A stretch of DNA of 64,000 nucleotides from Desertimonas sp963786985 (lineage in GTDB: Bacteria > Actinomycetota > Acidimicrobiia > Acidimicrobiales > Ilumatobacteraceae), in contig CAWBBL010000018.1 of assembly GCA_963786985.1 (NCBI GenBank), positions 186,001 through 250,000 of the forward strand. The letters are read 5' to 3'. The position numbers and the translations under genes were made by a program. This document shows positions 55,725 to 63,070 of the stretch, piece by piece; the first letter of the stretch is position 1; every line of letters begins with the position of its first letter. The notes beneath the pieces were generated by a model. That model was not told the origin of the DNA, did not search any database, and saw nothing but the letters and a program-made list of their open reading frames with translations.

Positions 55725-55766
55725 TTGACAACGTTGTCAGGGCTACCTACGCTGACAACGTTGTCA
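55725..55766 (+). promoter_or_regulatory. Transporter promoter with two LacI operators
   Basis: A -35 TTGACA at 55725-55730 and a -10 TACGCT at 55748-55753 are 17 bases apart. Operator 1 (55726-55739) covers the -35 box and operator 2 (55753-55766) starts at the end of the -10 box and covers the expected start site; both are the perfect palindrome TGACAACGTTGTCA. Centres are 27 bp apart. Binding by the upstream LacI protein would block polymerase. Confidence 0.8.
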
Positions 55767-55793
55767 AAGCATCGGCGAGATCGAGGGGGACCA

Positions 55794-56903
55794 ATGAACC
55801 GACCGAGCAAGCAGCGCGCCGGCAAGACCCGGGCAAGCGTCGTAGTAGGGACCGTGCTGGCGGCGAGCTGCGCCATCGGGCTGGGGACGGCAACAGCCTC
55901 TTCACCACCTGCTGACGACGCCGACTGCACTCCGGGGACGACGGGTCGGATCGCCTTCATGCTCAAGCAGCAGACCGCTTTCCGTTACCTCAACGCCGAC
56001 ATCCCCTTCTTCGAGGAGACCGCCGAAGCCGCCGGCTACGAGGTGATCGTGCAATCGGCGGAGAACGATGCCGTCACCCAGGTCTCCCAGGCCGAGAACG
56101 TGTTGACCCAGGGCGTTGACGCCATCGTGATCCAGCCGGTCGACTTCAACGTCGCCGGACGCATCGCCGACCTCGCTCGCGAAGCCGGTGTGCCGCTGGC
56201 GTCGTACGACGACTTGATCCTCAACTCGGAGCACGATGCATTCATCGGGCGCGATCCGCGCGAAGGCGGGGCCGAGGCAGCGCGCGAAACGCTCGCTGTC
56301 GTGCCCAACGGCAACTACGTGTTGATCGGTGGCGATCCGGGGCAGACGGGGTCGACGTTGATGCAGGAGGGTTACCACGACGTGCTCGACCCGATCGTCG
56401 AGTCCGGCGAGGTCGCCATCGTGATGGACCAGTTCACGCCAGGTTGGAAGACCGAGCCAGCCCAGGCCCTCGCCGAGAACACGTTGACGGCCAACGACAA
56501 CGAGGTCGACGTGTTCCTGTCGTCCTACGACGGGATGACGCTGGGAATCCTCCAGGCGATCGCCCAGGCCGGGATCCCCGACGGTGAGATCCTCGTCACC
56601 GGCCAGGACATGGAACTGTCAGCGATGCAGGCGATCGCCGAGGGCCGCCAGTTCGGCAGTCTGTGGCCGGCCCCCGAGGAGATGGCCACGGCCGGTGCGG
56701 AGACCGCCGTCGCCCTGGCGAACTGCGAACCGGTCACGGCCGAACTGACCGTCGACAATGGGGCGGGACAGATCCCCTTCGTCAAGACGCCGATCTACCT
56801 CGTCACCCAGGATGAGCTCGCCGAGTTCGCCTGCAGCCACCAGTACTGGCAGAACGTCGACGAGGTGTACGCCAACGTGCCCGACGAGCGCCCTGAGTGC
56901 TGA
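55794..56903 (+). CDS. Sugar ABC transporter substrate-binding protein (XylF-like)
   Basis: A 369-residue family-1/2 periplasmic-type binding protein with a signal peptide (TRASVVVGTVLAASCAIGLG). Ligand-fold motifs are RIAFMLKQQTAFRYLNADIP, FFEETAEAAGYEVIVQSAEN, QAENVLTQGVDAIVIQPVDF, VPLASYDDLILNSEHDAFIG and SSYDGMTLGILQAIAQAGIP. ATG start behind GAGGGGGACC. The stop overlaps the ATPase GTG. Xylose-type sugars are a guess from family. Confidence 0.9.
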   Translation: MNRPSKQRAGKTRASVVVGTVLAASCAIGLGTATASSPPADDADCTPGTTGRIAFMLKQQTAFRYLNADIPFFEETAEAAGYEVIVQSAENDAVTQVSQAENVLTQGVDAIVIQPVDFNVAGRIADLAREAGVPLASYDDLILNSEHDAFIGRDPREGGAEAARETLAVVPNGNYVLIGGDPGQTGSTLMQEGYHDVLDPIVESGEVAIVMDQFTPGWKTEPAQALAENTLTANDNEVDVFLSSYDGMTLGILQAIAQAGIPDGEILVTGQDMELSAMQAIAEGRQFGSLWPAPEEMATAGAETAVALANCEPVTAELTVDNGAGQIPFVKTPIYLVTQDELAEFACSHQYWQNVDEVYANVPDERPEC

Positions 56904-58507
56904 CGCGGGAGCGTCTCGCCGACACGGCCAACATGCTCCACGACGCCGGCGTCGGACGCCGAGTGGTCCCGAACGAGTTGCTCAGCGTTCGGGGCATCGG
57001 CAAGTCGTTCGGCCGCACCGTCGCCGTCGACGACCTGTCGTTCGACCTCGGCTCGTCCGAGATCGTCGCCCTGCTCGGCGAGAACGGTGCCGGCAAGTCG
57101 ACGATCATCGGGGTCCTCGCCGGCCTGTTCGGACAGGACTACGACGGCGCGATCACGTTGGACGGCGCTCCCTACCGCCCGGCCAACGTCGCCGATGCCG
57201 AGCGCCACGGGATCGTGTTGATCGCCCAGGAGATCAACGTCGTACCGGACCTCTCGGTTGCGCGGACGTTGTTCCTCAACAACGAACCGACGCGCTGGGG
57301 GTTCGTCGACGAGTTGGCGATGCGCCGCGAGGCGGCCTCGATCCTCGACGCCTTCGGTATCGACATCGATGCCCGAGCGCGGATCGGGACCCTCGACCTC
57401 GCCCACCAACAGCTCGTGATGATCGTCCGGGCGCTGCACAAGCGCGCCCGCATCCTGATCCTCGACGAGCCAACAGCCGCCCTCACGGGTGACGAGGCGC
57501 AGCGGCTCTTCGACCGCCTGCGGGCCTATCGCGACCGGGGCACGACGTGCGTGTTCGTGTCGCATCGCCTCGCCGAGGTGTTCGCCATCGCCGACCGGAT
57601 CCTCGTGATGCGCGACGGCACGTTGGTCGGTGACCACCGCGCCAGCGACACGGACCGCACCGCTGTCGTCGGTGAGATGCTCGGCGAGCCGACCACCGTG
57701 AGGAAGGTCACCACCGTTGGCCGGACCGTCGCCGGACGAAGTCTCGGGGTTCGCCGACTCACCGTTCCGGCGGAACGGGCCGGAGCCCGGCCGTTGGTCG
57801 ACGACGTGTCCCTGGACGTCGCCAGCGGCGAGATCGTCGGCTTGTTCGGCTTGGTCGGTTCCGGGGTCGGCGTCGTCGGCAAAGCGATCTTCGGAGGGTG
57901 GCGGGGAGCCGTCGTCGGTGACATCGAGATCGACGGCGTGTCGATCACGGCGCGCACGCCGAGTGACGGCATCGGCCACGGCATCGGCTACGTGACCCAG
58001 GATCGACGCGACGCCCTCGTCGGGATCCACTCGATCGCCGACAACATCGTGCTGGCGAGCCTCGCCGAGTTCCGCCGCGGCGCCTTCCTCGACGCGGTCA
58101 ACGTCCGCACCGAGTCACGCCGCCGGATCCGCCAGCTCGCCATCCGCGCTCCCAACGAGACATCCGCCGTCGCCACGCTCAGCGGCGGCAACCAGCAAAA
58201 GGTCCAAGTCGCCCGGTGGCTCGTCGCCGACACGCCGATCTTGATCCTCGACGATCCGACGCGGGGAGTCGACGTCGGGGCGCGCGCCGAGATCCACGAG
58301 ATTCTCCTCGAGCTCGCCGCGTCGGGACGGGCCCTGCTGCTCGTGTCGTCCGACGCCGGTGAATTGGTCACACTGTGCTCGCGCATCCTCGTGATGCGCG
58401 ACGGACGGCTGGTTCGCCAGCTCGCCGCCGACGAGGCGACCGAGGGGACGCTGATCGAGATCGCCGCCGGCGGCACGAGCGAGTCGGACCAGGAGGCGAC
58501 GAGGTGA
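56897..58507 (+). CDS. Sugar ABC transporter ATP-binding protein (XylG/MglA-like, two ATPase domains)
   Basis: A 536-residue protein with two nucleotide-binding domains. Domain 1 has LLGENGAGKSTIIGVLAGLF, GIVLIAQEINVVPDLSV, LDLAHQQLVMIVRAL and LILDEPTAALTGDE. Domain 2 has GLVGSGVGVV (a degenerate P-loop), GIGYVTQDRRDALVGIHSIA, LSGGNQQKVQVARWL and LILDDPTRGVDVGAR. The degenerate second P-loop is normal for this family. GTG start overlaps the binding-protein stop. The first 28 residues before LLSVRGIGKSFG are not conserved. Confidence 0.93.
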   Translation: MLTRERLADTANMLHDAGVGRRVVPNELLSVRGIGKSFGRTVAVDDLSFDLGSSEIVALLGENGAGKSTIIGVLAGLFGQDYDGAITLDGAPYRPANVADAERHGIVLIAQEINVVPDLSVARTLFLNNEPTRWGFVDELAMRREAASILDAFGIDIDARARIGTLDLAHQQLVMIVRALHKRARILILDEPTAALTGDEAQRLFDRLRAYRDRGTTCVFVSHRLAEVFAIADRILVMRDGTLVGDHRASDTDRTAVVGEMLGEPTTVRKVTTVGRTVAGRSLGVRRLTVPAERAGARPLVDDVSLDVASGEIVGLFGLVGSGVGVVGKAIFGGWRGAVVGDIEIDGVSITARTPSDGIGHGIGYVTQDRRDALVGIHSIADNIVLASLAEFRRGAFLDAVNVRTESRRRIRQLAIRAPNETSAVATLSGGNQQKVQVARWLVADTPILILDDPTRGVDVGARAEIHEILLELAASGRALLLVSSDAGELVTLCSRILVMRDGRLVRQLAADEATEGTLIEIAAGGTSESDQEATR

Positions 58508-59682
58508 GCCTGTACGTGATCAAGCCGACGTCGCCGATCGTCGCGACGACTCGTGAGCGGATCAACGTGCGCAACTACACCCTGCTGATCGTCGTCGCGA
58601 TCGTGTTCGCGACGTTCCAGGTGCTCACCGACGGACTGTTCCTGTCGCAGCGCAATCTCGGTCTGCTCGCCCTGCAGACAACGATCGTCGGGCTGGCGTC
58701 GATCAGCGCGGTCATGCTGATCGTCACCCGCAACTTCGACTTGTCCGTCGGGTCGGCCGTTGCCTTGGTCGGTGTCGTCCTCGCGTCCGTCACCGTCAAG
58801 CTCGGGTGGAACCCGTGGCTCGGTGTCGCCGCGGCGATCGCCGTGGGTGTCGTGCTCGGCACGTGGAACGCCGTGTGGGTCGCCAAGGTCGGGGTGTCGT
58901 CGTTCATCGTCACCCTGGCCGGGATGATGATCTTCCGCGGCGTCTCGCTGATCGTGACCGATGGCGCCACGGTCGCCCCCCTTCCAGCGACGCTGACCGA
59001 CTTGGCCGCCGGCTACCTCGGGACCGGGCCGTCGATCGCCGTGGTCATCGCCGCGCTCGTCGCGTTCAGCGGGTTCACGATCGCGTCGGCTCGACGGGCT
59101 CAGCGGTTCGGGCTGGTCGAGAATTGGCAACGCTCGTTGGCGCCGACCCTGGTACCGGCCACGCTGGCTGCCGCGCTGGCCGTCTACGTGTCGCTCGGCG
59201 AGGGGATTCCGTATCTGATCCTCGTGCTCGCCGTGTTCGCGACACTCGCCGACGTGCTCATGCGCCGAACCCGGTTCGGAGCGCAGCTGTATGCCGTGGG
59301 CGGCAATCCCGAAGCCGCCCGCCTGGCCGGCATCTCCCTCAGCAGGGTGGTGTTCATCAACTTCGTGATCGCCGGCTTCTTCTACGGGGTCACCGGCGTG
59401 GCCCTGACGGCTCGTGTCAGTGGGGCCATCGGAGGGACGGCCGGACTGTTCCTCGAGCTCGATGCCATCGCCGCGGCAGTGATCGGCGGCACCAGCCTCG
59501 CCGGGGGCCGCGGACGGGTCCTCGGTGCGTTGCTCGGTGCGACGTTGATGGGCGCGCTGAACAACGGCATGAGCCTGATGAACATCGCCACCTTCTATCA
59601 GCAGACGGCGCGAGGGTCGGTCCTGCTGCTCGCCGTGGCGATCGATCAGTTGAGCCGACGGGGCATCGAGTCGACGCGGTGA
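58504..59682 (+). CDS. Sugar ABC transporter permease (XylH/RbsC-like)
   Basis: A 392-residue membrane protein with about ten spans. Family motifs: LIVTRNFDLSVGSAVALVGV, SSFIVTLAGMMIFRGVSLIV, FGAQLYAVGGNPEAARLAGI, LDAIAAAVIGGTSLAGGRGR and LGALLGATLMGALNNGMSLM. These include the EAA-type loop (GNPEAARLAGISL). GTG start overlaps the ATPase stop (GTGA). It completes the LacI-controlled importer. Confidence 0.93.
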   Translation: MSLYVIKPTSPIVATTRERINVRNYTLLIVVAIVFATFQVLTDGLFLSQRNLGLLALQTTIVGLASISAVMLIVTRNFDLSVGSAVALVGVVLASVTVKLGWNPWLGVAAAIAVGVVLGTWNAVWVAKVGVSSFIVTLAGMMIFRGVSLIVTDGATVAPLPATLTDLAAGYLGTGPSIAVVIAALVAFSGFTIASARRAQRFGLVENWQRSLAPTLVPATLAAALAVYVSLGEGIPYLILVLAVFATLADVLMRRTRFGAQLYAVGGNPEAARLAGISLSRVVFINFVIAGFFYGVTGVALTARVSGAIGGTAGLFLELDAIAAAVIGGTSLAGGRGRVLGALLGATLMGALNNGMSLMNIATFYQQTARGSVLLLAVAIDQLSRRGIESTR

Positions 59683-59755
59683 TCACCGGGCCGATGCTGA
59701 TGGAGAGCTATCGTCGGGGGTAACGGCTCGTCCGAGCCGCGAGGGTAAGGGTGAC

Positions 59756-59911
59756 ATGAACCAGAACGTCTTGTGGATCATCGCCGTCGTGATCGCCGTC
59801 ATCGGCGTCATCGTGCTCATCTCCGGATCGTGGTTGTGGGGGATCATTCTGTTGGTCCTCGCCGCCCTTGTCGGTCCGGGCGGATACAGCATCTTCAACC
59901 GACGCGCCTGA
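59756..59911 (+). CDS. Small membrane protein, 51 aa, GPGG-type
   Basis: ATGAACCAGAACGTC starts a 51-residue protein with two hydrophobic helices (LWIIAVVIAVIGVIVLIS and LWGIILLVLAALVGPGGYSI) and a short basic end (FNRRA). AGGGTGAC lies before the ATG. The turn GPGG after the second helix recurs in small actinobacterial membrane proteins. Its stop is 15 bases before a strong terminator. Function unknown. Confidence 0.6.
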   Translation: MNQNVLWIIAVVIAVIGVIVLISGSWLWGIILLVLAALVGPGGYSIFNRRA

Positions 59912-59926
59912 GCGTCATCGCGACAA

Positions 59927-59965
59927 AGGGGTCGGCCCGCCGGATCTCCGGGCGGACCGACCCCT
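59927..59965. terminator. Hairpin terminator between the small membrane protein and fasciclin gene
   Basis: AGGGGTCGGCCCGCC at 59927-59941 pairs with GGCGGACCGACCCCT at 59951-59965 with a single mismatch and a nine-base loop. It serves two convergent genes. Confidence 0.75.
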
Positions 59966-59996
59966 GCGCTCGGCTCGTGGGGGAGGATGCCGATCG

Positions 59997-60636
59997 TCAG
60001 GCCGGAGGCATCAACACGCTGTCGATGAGGAACACCGTGGCGTTCGCCGTCGGCACGTCACCGCACAACACGGCTGCCGCCCCGCCATTGACGACGATTG
60101 TGCCGCCGACGTCCGCGACGGTCAACTCGGCCCCGTTGACGGTGGCGAAGGTCCCGCCAGCGACCAGATCGGCGCCGCTGAGCTGTTCGGGAACGACGTG
60201 GTAGGTGAGGATTCCGGTCAGCGCGTCCGTGTCGGCGAGGACGCCTTCGAGCGTCGCCGGGTCGATCTTGGCGAAGGCCGTGTTGATCGGGGCGAAGATG
60301 GTGAACGGTCCGCCGCTGTTCAGGGTGTCGACCAGTCCGGCCGCATCGACGGCCGCCACGAGCGTCGACAGCAATGGGTTGTTGCTGGCCGCCGTGCCCA
60401 CGGGGTCGTCGGCCATCCCGTCGACGCTGCCTTCGCCTTCGGTCGGTACCGCGGCACACGCCGCGCCGGTTGGGCCGGCCATCGGCTCAGAACCCATCGG
60501 TCTCGGTGCCCATCGGCTCCGTGCCCATCGGCTCTGGCGGCTCGGTGGTTGCTGACGCGATGCCGGCCGAGCACACCAGTGCAGCGGCGGCGATCAACGA
60601 GCCGGCGCTCAGGCGGCGGCGAGAAGTGCGGATCAT
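59997..60636 (-). CDS. Fasciclin (FAS1) domain secreted protein, MPT70/MPT83-like (one frameshift)
   Basis: A signal peptide starts MIRTSRRRLSAGSLIAAAAL, with a short Pro/Glu linker containing repeats of MG[T/S]EP. After one corrected base near 60500, a FAS1 domain runs to the end: NPLLSTLVAAVDAAGLVDTL, PFTIFAPINTAFAKID, ILTYHVVPEQLSGADLVAGG, VNGAELTV and VFLIDSVLMPPA. FAS1 domains act in adhesion or lipid binding. In mycobacteria MPT70 and MPT83 are the main targets of SigK/RskA, and a SigK/RskA-like pair lies 1.1 kb away. No lipobox cysteine is clear at the cleavage region. Confidence 0.87.
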
Positions 60637-60710
60637 CTCGGTTCTCTCTTTCTTGGAGTCATCATCTACGGGTCCGATCGGCGGATGCCGGTGTCCGGGC
60701 CCGGGTGATG

Positions 60711-60737
60711 ATTCGGAGCCGACCCACCCGCGGATTG
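60711..60737 (-). promoter_or_regulatory. Candidate SigK-type promoter for the fasciclin gene
   Basis: On the minus strand CAATCC (60732-60737) is followed by 15 bases and CCGAAT (60711-60716). The mycobacterial SigK consensus is CCATCC-N16/17-CCGAAT, so the -10 is perfect, the -35 has five of six, and the spacer is one base short. A perfect CCATCC also lies upstream at 60742-60747 but 25 bases away. Found by eye. Confidence 0.4.
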
Positions 60738-60796
60738 CAACGGATGGCTACGGTGACGCGACGCCGGGCACGACCGCCCATGCGAAGGACCGGTAG

Positions 60797-61705
60797 ATGA
60801 ACACAGAACAGAAGACCGTCGTCGTCTCCGGGTCGAGTGGCCTGATCGGCTCGGCACTCGTCACGCGGCTCGCCGCCGCCGGCCATCACGTGATGCGTCT
60901 GGTGCGCCGGCCGGCGCGGGCCGGTGAGATCCGCTGGGACCCGGCGGCCGGTGAGCTGCCGGCGGCCGGCCTCGAGGGTGTCCACGCCGTGATCCACCTC
61001 GCCGGGGCGGGCATCGGCGACAAGCGGTGGACAGCGGCCCGCAAGGCGGAGATCCTCGAGAGCCGGACCACGAGCACGGACCTCCTCGCCCGGACGCTCG
61101 CCAACCTCGAACGGCCCCCGTCCGTGCTCCTGTCGGGATCCGCAGTCGGAATCTATGGCGCCCGTGGCGACGAGCAGCTGGACGAGGCGGCGACGACCGG
61201 CACGGGGTTCCTCGCCGATCTTTGCCGGGCGTGGGAAGCAGCGACGGAACCGGCCGCGGCGGCTGGAGTCGGCGTCACCCATCTGCGGACGGGGATGGTG
61301 CTCAGCGCCGACGGCGGTGTGTTGGCCAAGCAGTTGCCCTTGTTCAAGTTCGGGCTCGGTGGACGGTTCGGCTCGGGCAACCAGTGGCAGAGCTGGATCA
61401 GCATCGACGACGAGGTTGGGGCGATCGAGCACCTGCTCACGGCCGGACTGCTCGGCCCGGTCAACCTCACCGCCCCGGCGCCGGTGACCAACGCCGAGTT
61501 CACCGACGTGCTGGCCGGCGTGCTGCGCCGTCCCCACCTGCCGTTGATCCCGAGCATCGGACCGAAGACGTTGTACGGAGCAGAGCTCGTCGAGAACCTG
61601 CTGCTCACCGGTCAGCGCGTCGTTCCCACCGCACTCGTCGAGTCGGGGTACGCCTTCCGTCAGCCGGCGCTGGAAGGCGCCCTGCGTCAACTGCTCGGTC
61701 GCTGA
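60797..61705 (+). CDS. TIGR01777 family NAD(P)-binding epimerase-like protein
   Basis: A 302-residue extended SDR of the YfcH/SulA-related TIGR01777 family. It has the NAD-binding VVVSGSSGLIGSALVTRLAA, VIHLAGAGIGDKRWTAARKA, SRTTSTDLLARTLANLE, the YGARGDEQLDEAA region with the conserved Tyr, and THLRTGMVLSADGGVLAKQL with GPVNLTAPAPVTNAEFTDVL. The reaction is not known for most members. Divergent from fasciclin; 36 bases before the sigma factor. Confidence 0.88.
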   Translation: MNTEQKTVVVSGSSGLIGSALVTRLAAAGHHVMRLVRRPARAGEIRWDPAAGELPAAGLEGVHAVIHLAGAGIGDKRWTAARKAEILESRTTSTDLLARTLANLERPPSVLLSGSAVGIYGARGDEQLDEAATTGTGFLADLCRAWEAATEPAAAAGVGVTHLRTGMVLSADGGVLAKQLPLFKFGLGGRFGSGNQWQSWISIDDEVGAIEHLLTAGLLGPVNLTAPAPVTNAEFTDVLAGVLRRPHLPLIPSIGPKTLYGAELVENLLLTGQRVVPTALVESGYAFRQPALEGALRQLLGR

Positions 61706-61741
61706 GCGGGATCATCCGGAACGGCGTCCGGCACCGTACTC

Positions 61742-62323
61742 ATGGACGTGGCGCCAAACTTCGAGGCCGCGTCGGACGCGGCACTGGCGATGGCCGTTTC
61801 GAGATACGAGCAGTCGGCGCTCGCCGAGGTGTACAAGCGGCACGCCGGGGCTGTGTTCTCGCTCGCGCGGCGCCTCCTGTTCGATCAAGCGCTTGCCGAA
61901 GAAGTCGTCCAAGAGGTCTTCCTCCGGCTGTGGAACGACCCGACCCGTTTCGACCCTGATCGTGGGAGCTTGCGCAGCTTTCTGCTGATCGATACCCACG
62001 GCCGAGCGATCGACTCGTTGCGGTCGGATGCGTCGAGGCGCGAGCGCGAAGATCGCGACGCCCGCAAGGCGGCGGCTGATCCCTACGATCTCGAGTACGA
62101 GGCCGGCGACCTCGTCGTCGCCGCCAAGGTGCGCACAGCCCTCGAACGGCTTCCCGAGGACGAACGGGTGGCCATCGAGGTGGCTTACTTCGGCGGTTAC
62201 ACGTACCGCGAAGTGGCGGCCCGTCTCGACGTACCGGAGGGTACGGTGAAGAGCAGGATCCGCAGCGGGCTGCGCCGACTGCATCGGGAACTCGTGGCCG
62301 CTGGCGTGGAGGTAGGGACATGA
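61742..62323 (+). CDS. ECF sigma factor, SigK-like
   Basis: A 193-residue sigma-70 family protein of the ECF type. Region 2 reads LAEVYKRHAGAVFSLARRLL then AEEVVQEVFLRLWNDPTRFD with FLLIDTHGRAIDSLR. Region 4 reads ALERLPEDERVAIEVAYFGG, YTYREVAARLDVPEGTVKSR and IRSGLRRLHREL. It resembles the SigK (ECF19) branch, supported by the RskA-like gene directly downstream (ATGA overlap) and the nearby fasciclin gene. ATG start; an internal ATG at 61787 would remove 15 residues that look partly conserved. Confidence 0.88.
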   Translation: MDVAPNFEAASDAALAMAVSRYEQSALAEVYKRHAGAVFSLARRLLFDQALAEEVVQEVFLRLWNDPTRFDPDRGSLRSFLLIDTHGRAIDSLRSDASRREREDRDARKAAADPYDLEYEAGDLVVAAKVRTALERLPEDERVAIEVAYFGGYTYREVAARLDVPEGTVKSRIRSGLRRLHRELVAAGVEVGT

Positions 62324-63045
62324 CGCCCGACAACCACCTCGACGAGCTGCTCGGCGCCTACGCCGTCGACGCAGTCGACGAACTCGACCGTCAGCGGGTC
62401 GAGGCGTACCTGACCGAGCATCCAGAAGCACGTGCCGAGGTGTGGCAGATGCGCCAGGCGGCGGCGATGCTCGCGCACACCGGCAATCCTGCTCCTGAAG
62501 GGGTGTGGGATCGCATCGCTAACGCCTTGGATGGACGGTCGCCGCAATTCGCCGCCGTGCTGCAGAGTCCCGCGCCGACGGCTGCTCCACGCCGCCGACT
62601 CGTCGCCGCCCTGTCTGCAGCAGCCCTGCTGATCGCCGCCGTGGCCGGGGTGATCACTGCCATCGTCCTCGACGAAGGCGACGACCCTGAGGCGACGCAA
62701 TCGATCGAGAAGGCCTACGAGACGGCGCGGGAAGATCCGGACGGTCGTCTCGTGACACTCGCCTCGGAAGACGGCACGCTGAGCGCTGAAGCAGTAGTGC
62801 AGCCCGACGGGGTCGGCTTCCTGTCCGCCGGCACGCTGCCCGAGCTTCCCGCCAGCGAGACGTATCAGCTGTGGGGCGTCTACAGCGACGGGGACGTCAT
62901 TTCCCTCGGAGTCGTCGGCAACCGCCCAGCAATCGAGCCGTTCGCAGCCGACGGTGAGCTCGACGCTCTCGTCATCACCCGCGAGGCTGCGGGCGGCGTC
63001 GTTTCCTCCACGAGCGGGGCGCTCCTTGTCGGCGCGGTCGCGTGA
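62320..63045 (+). CDS. RskA-like membrane anti-sigma factor
   Basis: A 241-residue single-span protein. The N-terminal cytoplasmic anti-sigma region (HLDELLGAYAVDAVDELDRQ, then YLTEHPEARAEVWQMRQAAA) binds the sigma factor. A span follows at LVAALSAAALLIAAVAGVIT, then an extracytoplasmic RskA C-terminal domain (LVTLASEDGTLSAEAVVQPD, LPELPASETYQLWGVYSDGD). It has no zinc motif, as expected for RskA. In mycobacteria RskA is cleaved to free SigK; the same logic is inferred here. Start overlaps the sigma stop. Confidence 0.88.
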   Translation: MTPDNHLDELLGAYAVDAVDELDRQRVEAYLTEHPEARAEVWQMRQAAAMLAHTGNPAPEGVWDRIANALDGRSPQFAAVLQSPAPTAAPRRRLVAALSAAALLIAAVAGVITAIVLDEGDDPEATQSIEKAYETAREDPDGRLVTLASEDGTLSAEAVVQPDGVGFLSAGTLPELPASETYQLWGVYSDGDVISLGVVGNRPAIEPFAADGELDALVITREAAGGVVSSTSGALLVGAVA

Positions 63046-63070
63046 CTGCGCCAACCGAACAGCGCAGCGC

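Noticed and set aside
61712..61739. SigK-like promoter TCATCC-N16-CCGTAC before the sigma factor gene
   Set aside because: The -10 ends two bases before the chosen ATG, leaving no room for a start site; it would fit only if translation began at 61787.
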